Assembly (NCBI GenBank): GCA_949752745.1
Contig: OX457031.1
Coordinates: 2,643,741 to 2,707,740 of the forward strand
Length of the DNA stretch: 64,000 nt
Direction: 5' to 3'
Source of the DNA: Protula sp. h YS-2021
Taxonomy: Eukaryota; Annelida; Polychaeta; Sabellida; Serpulidae
Positions within the stretch are counted from its first letter, which is position 1. Each line of letters begins with the position of its first letter. The notes under the pieces were generated by a model, which was not told where the DNA came from, made no database searches, and was given only the letters and a program-made list of their open reading frames with translations. Below, piece after piece: positions 57,044 to 64,000 of the stretch. Both the position numbers and the translations under genes were made by a program.

Positions 57044-57772
57044 ATGTATAAATGCAACATTTGTGCAAAATCTTACAATTTGCCACAAAGTCTTACAAGG
57101 CACTTAAAAGATGCTCACATTTCAGAAGTGGATGAAGAATCAGATATGGAAAATCCTGTAAAACCATCTATCACTGAAAATTTAGATGAGTCTTCTATGG
57201 AAAGTCAAAGCGTCAACATGAATGAAAAGAATGCACATGCTTGTACAGAAAATGGTGCATTATACAACAGCGAAGAAGCTTTGCTCAAACATATGGAGCA
57301 GTGTGGTGAGGATGCTGATGACAGAAGTTCTGAAAGTGAGTCAAAAACAGACTCTGAAAGTGAGTCAGAAATAGACTCTGTTTGGCATGATATGGTTCAA
57401 GAAGTCTACGATGACTATGATGACATATTTCAAGAAAAGGTTTCAGAATATGAAGAACAAGGACTTGAAGATGCGCGTGAAATAGTATGTGATGACCTTC
57501 GACCCATTTATAAGCATGGAGTAAAACAACTATTTATGAGACTATTCAAATATACCCAACGTCTAGAACAAAGCCAACATTATCAAAAGATTTTAGAGGA
57601 CTTTAATTACTTTGTTGATGAAAAACATTATAGGTATTCAAAGGCACTAAAGGCGACTATAAGGAAAAACAATGCATTCTTTGAAGAGCTACTAGATATG
57701 GAGGAGAATGACAGCAGTGATGAGGAAAGTGGCATGGACAGTGAAAAGAGTGAAATAGACGCAGAAAAATAA
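57044..57772 (+). CDS. Single C2H2 finger / acidic helical protein
   Basis: 242 residues. Residues 3-26 are a C2H2 finger (CNICAKSYNLPQSLTRHLK, then DAH); a second degenerate finger may sit at ~68-90 (ACTENGALYNSEEALLKH). Then an acidic Ser/Glu repeat (SESESKTDSESESEIDS), a helical domain of ~110 residues (VWHDMVQEVYDDYDDIFQEK ... IYKHGVKQLFMRLFKYTQRL ... KALKATIRKNNAFFEELL) and an acidic tail. Intronless, with AATAAA overlapping the stop and another at ~57780. I do not recognise the helical domain. An intronless, isolated gene next to repeats may be mobile-element cargo or a retrocopy. Confidence 0.7.
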   Translation: MYKCNICAKSYNLPQSLTRHLKDAHISEVDEESDMENPVKPSITENLDESSMESQSVNMNEKNAHACTENGALYNSEEALLKHMEQCGEDADDRSSESESKTDSESESEIDSVWHDMVQEVYDDYDDIFQEKVSEYEEQGLEDAREIVCDDLRPIYKHGVKQLFMRLFKYTQRLEQSQHYQKILEDFNYFVDEKHYRYSKALKATIRKNNAFFEELLDMEENDSSDEESGMDSEKSEIDAEK

Positions 57773-57784
57773 ACGTTATAATAA

Positions 57785-60135
57785 AGACTTTGTAACTGTT
57801 GTAATATTTTATTAACTTAAGCGTTGTGTAATATATGTCTTGCTTTGCAACATATGAAGTCGTAAGGTTCCTGACGCGGTGTGAATTCACTCGTAAACCA
57901 TATATCATATATCATATATTATGTATTGTAATTAAGTATTGCATTATTATATATTATATTCAAGTACTGTATTATTATGTATTATATTGAAGTATGTGTA
58001 TTATTATGTAATATATTCAAGTATGGATGGGTATGATGTAAGGGAAATATTCAACAGGATATAACATAATTAAAAAAGAAACATTGTAGTGAGTTAAAAG
58101 CAGCTATTTGTGATAATGTAAATAAAAAATAGAGCAATACAGCATACAGTCGCCAACACAAACAACATAAAAAACCTTTCCTTTTATATCAAAGCCCAGC
58201 TTCCTAGCAAACAGCCCGCATCGATTGTTCAAACAACACAGTTGCACAGCGTGCACGGAGCAAGTTATCTCTGCTGAAACAGCAGTGCAATGAGCTTAGA
58301 CATCTATATCTGGCTACTCATATTCTTCATTGTCCTCGTGGAAGATAACTTTTTATGCATAATACATGGCGTTTAAGAATCCTTTGTCTCAAGGTTTCAC
58401 ACAGCAAAAACATTGGATGCCTATCTTGACTAGAGTAAAATTTCAACTTTTGCGTTTCTTGATTAAATGTATCAAAATATTTTGCAGAGAAAAAATGAAG
58501 CACAGAGAAACCTAAGCAAAATTACTTACATTAGAAAGTGCAACTTACCAAGTTATAAAAGGTTAGTTTTAATTGCCAATGAAAACAAGTGAGTAATGTG
58601 TGGTTACCATTTCCCTACTCCATGCAATTTGCAATACACAAAAATATTGTTTTAAATCAACTCCAAAACACAAAAATTCAAGTAGAGCACTGAAGACCAA
58701 TTCGTCAACAAAGACATCTCTTTAGATTTATGTATTAATGATGCTCAGAAAATTAAAAACCGTAATCAATGACCAAAAAACGATAAAGAGAAAATTATTA
58801 AAGGAAACATTGAAATACATCCAAATTATAGTAAACTGTAAAGCAACAACAAACAGAAAAGGAGAGATAGGAAAAAAAAACAAACTTAACACAATACACC
58901 GTTAAAGTGATTGAATGGTAGAAAACGATTATTTGGTCAAATAAGAGCAGATCGTTACAGTAAAAAACAGACACTTAAAACATCAAAACAAAATACAGAA
59001 ACAGGTCTTAAGCCAAATCTGTTACAGAAAGGAAAGGTAGCAATATTTCAAGGATGAAAGACGAAATTGGAAATGTACTAGAAAATGAAGTGTTACAATG
59101 TTTTTTTAATTATAAAATAAAATAGTTGTTAAACATGCAAAATTAAAACTAATATAATTAGCGTAACCCTATAATTAACTTCAGCATGTACCACCAGTCA
59201 AAGTTTCACTGGTAAATAATATAATATGCTAGTTTAACAGTTTAAGGTATATGGAGGTCCAACAAAAGGATTTATTTATTTTCCTAATTTTAATCATACT
59301 CTGCCATGTCAAAATAATCTTTCAATATTTAGATAATTTTGGTGCAGAAAATGCCATGAGAATTTATTAATGCTGGAGAAGTAATTGCTGTTTTCCTTCC
59401 ATATAACGACAACGACATGATCAATTTTTGTTTACGAAAGAGACATTTATTCTTCATATAAGCACATGTCATCCTCTACTAAGTTAATTAATGTGTTGGC
59501 TAGCATTTAGAATTGTGACGTTTATGTGTTCAATGATGGCAGGTTACTTCTATTTACAAGAAATAAACAATGAGCCATAATGTTGCATGCTGAATCATTA
59601 AATGAACAAGTAAAATTAAAATAATGCCGAGTTAAAATGTCTAATAATGTCCCTACGTATGCGTACATTGCAAAATGGTATGAGCAGGATTGTTTGAGAA
59701 ATCAGCATATAAAAATTCACTATTATTATTGTTATCGTTATTATGATATTATCATATTCATATTTATCCTTTCAACCAAAAGTAACGTACACTACCACCA
59801 CCACCATTACTACTACTACTACCACCACCACCATTCGTTGCTAGAAAACCTAAATTTCGAATGACAAAGCATGTTTTATCCTGCAGTTCTCAACATGTTC
59901 TAGAGTTGATATATCCATCTAAACACTGCAGTCATTAACACTGCAGTTTTTGCTTTCGAATTTGGTTCAAATGAGGCATGTTTCTAAAGATATTTAGTCA
60001 CATTTACGACAATTTTACTTATTTTGGAAGAAAGGAAGTTAAGAAATATGTAAACTGAAATTGATTACAAGTAAATTATTTGTTTTCTGTATACTTTATT
60101 CTCATTCACTGACATAATAACACGAGAGTTTTTGT
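57785..60135. other. AT-rich intergenic DNA
   Basis: No exon recognised on either strand. Contains short simple repeats (attattatgtattatattcaa near 57930-58020; accaccaccattactact near 59796-59835). Confidence 0.5.
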
Positions 60136-61639
<1,504 letters not shown>

Positions 61640-61659
61640 GCTTCATTCAAATACACTGA

Positions 61660-63480
61660 AACATTGAACGAATAGTTATTATAAGTTTTTTATTTAGTTA
61701 TAAAGCTTTCAATAACGTGGTAAATAATAACGCACAACCATTTAAGCTACAATTTTTTTATCTGATGATAAGAATTAATTAAGCTCTTTCATAAATCGTT
61801 GTTTATTATATTGTTTATGTGTGTTTACTATATTTTTTTACATATTTATTCAGCTGTAGATTTGATACATTTCCTGCCTTCCGTCAATTAAGTCAATTCC
61901 TGTAGTTTTAATGCGGTAAAAAGTTTACCTGATTCAGAATTGTTTAAATAAAACAAGAACCAAACTGTATAAAGATTGTTATGAAATATTGATAAAGTTA
62001 TGAAAATTATCAGCTCTATTATCTTTGTAATGAAAATTGGAGCATTACTGCGAAATTGTACAAACTGTTATCTGTTGCATGTGAAACCACAGATGGGGCT
62101 ATAAGCGGATTCGTACTTTGAATATTGAAGAAACATTCTTGCGTTTTGACTGAATTTGTGGGGATAAAGGTGTAAAGAAATGATAGAAACACTGGCAAAG
62201 AGAATCCAAACTCCATTTTCTGGAAACATATTCACATGTTGGGCATAAAAGGTGCAGAATAATATGTCCAATACCTTCTTAAAACATGTGATGGCTTTTT
62301 AAATTTGAAATGTGTATGGTGATAAAAAAATAGAATTTTGAAGTTTTTCCTCATCATTTCTTTACTTTTCCCGCAACCCTAAAAAAAATTGCGGTCGCAA
62401 CTCATCCATCGGAAAAGTCAGAAAGAACGAATTAGCTTATTGTAAAGAAAAATGAAACAAGTCTTGCACTTTTGAATATTTTCTCTCCTGTATACTACTT
62501 TGTAGCTAAGGTTTGCTGTCTCTAATAGCAAACCGTGTTGCATTATGTGGCTTGTATTTCTAAAACGCAATCATGCCTGTATATTACACTTGGAAATTTT
62601 CATTTCCTACAATTTATTGAATTCATGTGATTGGGAAATGATTTCTTTTTTGTCGCAATAACCTTGTCACGCGAGCTCCTCTGAGACGGTTAGCATATCT
62701 AAACGGTCATTGTAATTTGGCCATTCAAGCCAACATGTAAGACTATACAGGCTATTAGTGCGCATTATAAATGAGTAAATGATATGAATATTTGGCTTAG
62801 CAGTTATCTAAATTTTGTGGTTTATTTATCTATTTTTGATTGATTGATTGATTTATTTATTATTCTTTGTTTTCGAAAGGGGTTAAAATGCATTTCTAAA
62901 TGCGCATTCTATGCTTCTTTTGTTCCTTATGTTTTGTCATTTTGGCTTTCCTCAACTGCCCAAAAATAATAAAAAAGTGTTGTTGTACGGGAAGAGTGAT
63001 TTGTCTGTTTCTTACAATAATGTTACAATTTGTTATCTCGTTAAAAGGGGAAGTCTAGATGGCAAAATGTCGGGTATGGCAAAATTTGCTGGCTACATTT
63101 CTTTGCGACATCGATTTTTTGACGTCTGCACAAATCGTCGATATTTACTCAACGCTGCATTAAAATCTTTAATCAAGCGCCAGAAGAAGTTAGGTTTTCG
63201 ACATCGAAAAGCTATATCTAAAGAGAGCTTTTATCCAATGCATATTGAAGACGTCAAGCAGACGGTTATATATAGTCGCGATCAATCATAACCAAATTAC
63301 AACAAGATTTAGTGTTCCAAAAACGTTTTTTCTTGTCGAGCACAATCAGCGTCTACACCGCTTTCTTATCCAATTCATACTAAACGTTGTATCGGAGACC
63401 TTGATCTCAGGTCGGTACCTATCATAAACAATTTACAGCCCTATTTAACGCTGCGATTTTACCGGGTTACTGACGCAACC
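61660..63480. other. AT-rich intergenic DNA
   Basis: A 126-residue frame at 62911-63291 (MLLLFLMFCHFGFPQLPK ... KFAGYISLRHRFFDVC) has a hydrophobic start and basic end, but no recognised domain, homolog or promoter; I leave it unannotated as a gene. Nothing else is supported. Confidence 0.45.
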
Positions 63481-63504
63481 TCAAATTGTCAATGTCAGAA
63501 TGCT

Positions 63505-63510
63505 TATTGG

Positions 63511-63549
<39 letters not shown>

Positions 63550-64000
63550 ATTATTATTATGTTGAATTCTTATAGAGCTACTAACCAAATTTTGCTCTAA
63601 GGGCTGAATTACAATATACACCCAAAATAAAGAAATATGCAATAATAAAACATAAAACGAAAACAATTAACAATAAGCTTCTACAAACAAAAACGCCTTA
63701 AGTTGCTTTTTAAAAACAGTGTTTTTGGGTGCACACCTAAGAGAAATAGGAATCATTGCCAAAAAAAGAGGAGCACAGTTGGCAAAAGCTCTTATCCCGT
63801 ACTTGCTATTAGTTCTATATTCCACCAGTAAACATTTATCTGATAATCGCAGACGGAGACCAGGTTTGTAATTGAGTAGAAGATATGATATATAGCTAGA
63901 ACTAGAATTACTGAGTGCCTTAAACGTCTTTACTAAAATTTTAAAATGAATTCTTTTCTCTACTACAATGTAGTTATTTAAGGATGCAGAAATGTAGCCA
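63505..64000 (-). mobile_element. LINE (CR1/L2-like) 3' end
   Basis: On the minus strand the frame from the window edge reads KTFKALSNSSSSYISYLL, then RLRLSDKCLLVEYRTNSKYG, IRAFANCAPLFLAMIPISLR and FKKQLKAFLFVEAYC before a stop near 63670. This is the common RT C-terminal tail (LLV.PRTN.KYG.RAF...P.LWN.LP.S.R...FKK.LK..LF). A short 3' UTR and an (AAT)n tail (63511-63560) follow. The 5' part is beyond the window. Confidence 0.85.

Noticed and set aside
62911..63291. 126-residue open frame
   Set aside because: No domain, no promoter or splice context, and composition near that of the AT-rich surroundings.

Overview
The window is animal nuclear DNA: intron-rich host genes with GT-AG junctions, C2H2 zinc-finger paralogs, tRNA-derived SINEs, LINE remnants, microsatellites and long poly-G/poly-C tracts. 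Style and gene content suggest a lophotrochozoan, most likely a mollusc; this is inference, as no species-diagnostic gene is present.

Host genes, left to right. (1) The last three coding exons of UBE2Z, an E2 ubiquitin-conjugating enzyme (+, 2278-3839). (2) A complete nine-exon secreted DNase I gene (+, 12618-26528) that keeps all catalytic residues but carries a one-base frameshift in exon 6. (3) A cluster of paralogous C2H2 zinc-finger genes (-, 28172-33491), one split by a 200-N gap that looks artefactual. (4) A zinc-finger/acidic protein (+, 57044-57772). (5) A small three-exon secreted cysteine-rich protein (-, 60136-61639), found by joining short exons whose phases match.

Mobile elements. 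A recent BEL/Pao LTR retrotransposon (14670-21110, TSD ATTAA) lies antisense in DNase I intron 2. It is non-autonomous: gag, protease and the ends of pol are kept in one ORF, but the RT/RNase H core and the integrase catalytic core are gone. A complete Polinton/Maverick (34802-51629, TSD GATACG, AG...CT termini, ~1.2-1.3 kb TIRs) dominates the centre. Rightward it carries accessory genes, integrase, packaging ATPase, both capsid proteins and the maturation protease; leftward it carries protein-primed DNA polymerase and a set of PC4-like genes. A 1.5-kb TIR element (54056-55560), several SINE heads and LINE 3' ends fill much of the rest.

The Polinton is compact: many gene junctions overlap by ATGA or a few bases, and promoters combine TATAAAAG with Maf/AP-1-like TGA(G/C)TCAGCA sites. 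Its morphogenesis genes are intact, whereas polymerase, the PC4-like genes and one accessory gene carry stops or frameshifts. Noteworthy contents are a PC4-like ssDNA-binding family, a NADAR-domain protein, a probable lipid-anchored protein, a three-member family of unknown small proteins and a zinc-ribbon gene duplicated inside the TIRs.

The most unusual host-side pattern is that at least six exon-intron junctions in three neighbouring genes (UBE2Z, DNase I, a zinc-finger gene) are each embedded in a tandem repeat whose unit contains the exon edge and its splice site.
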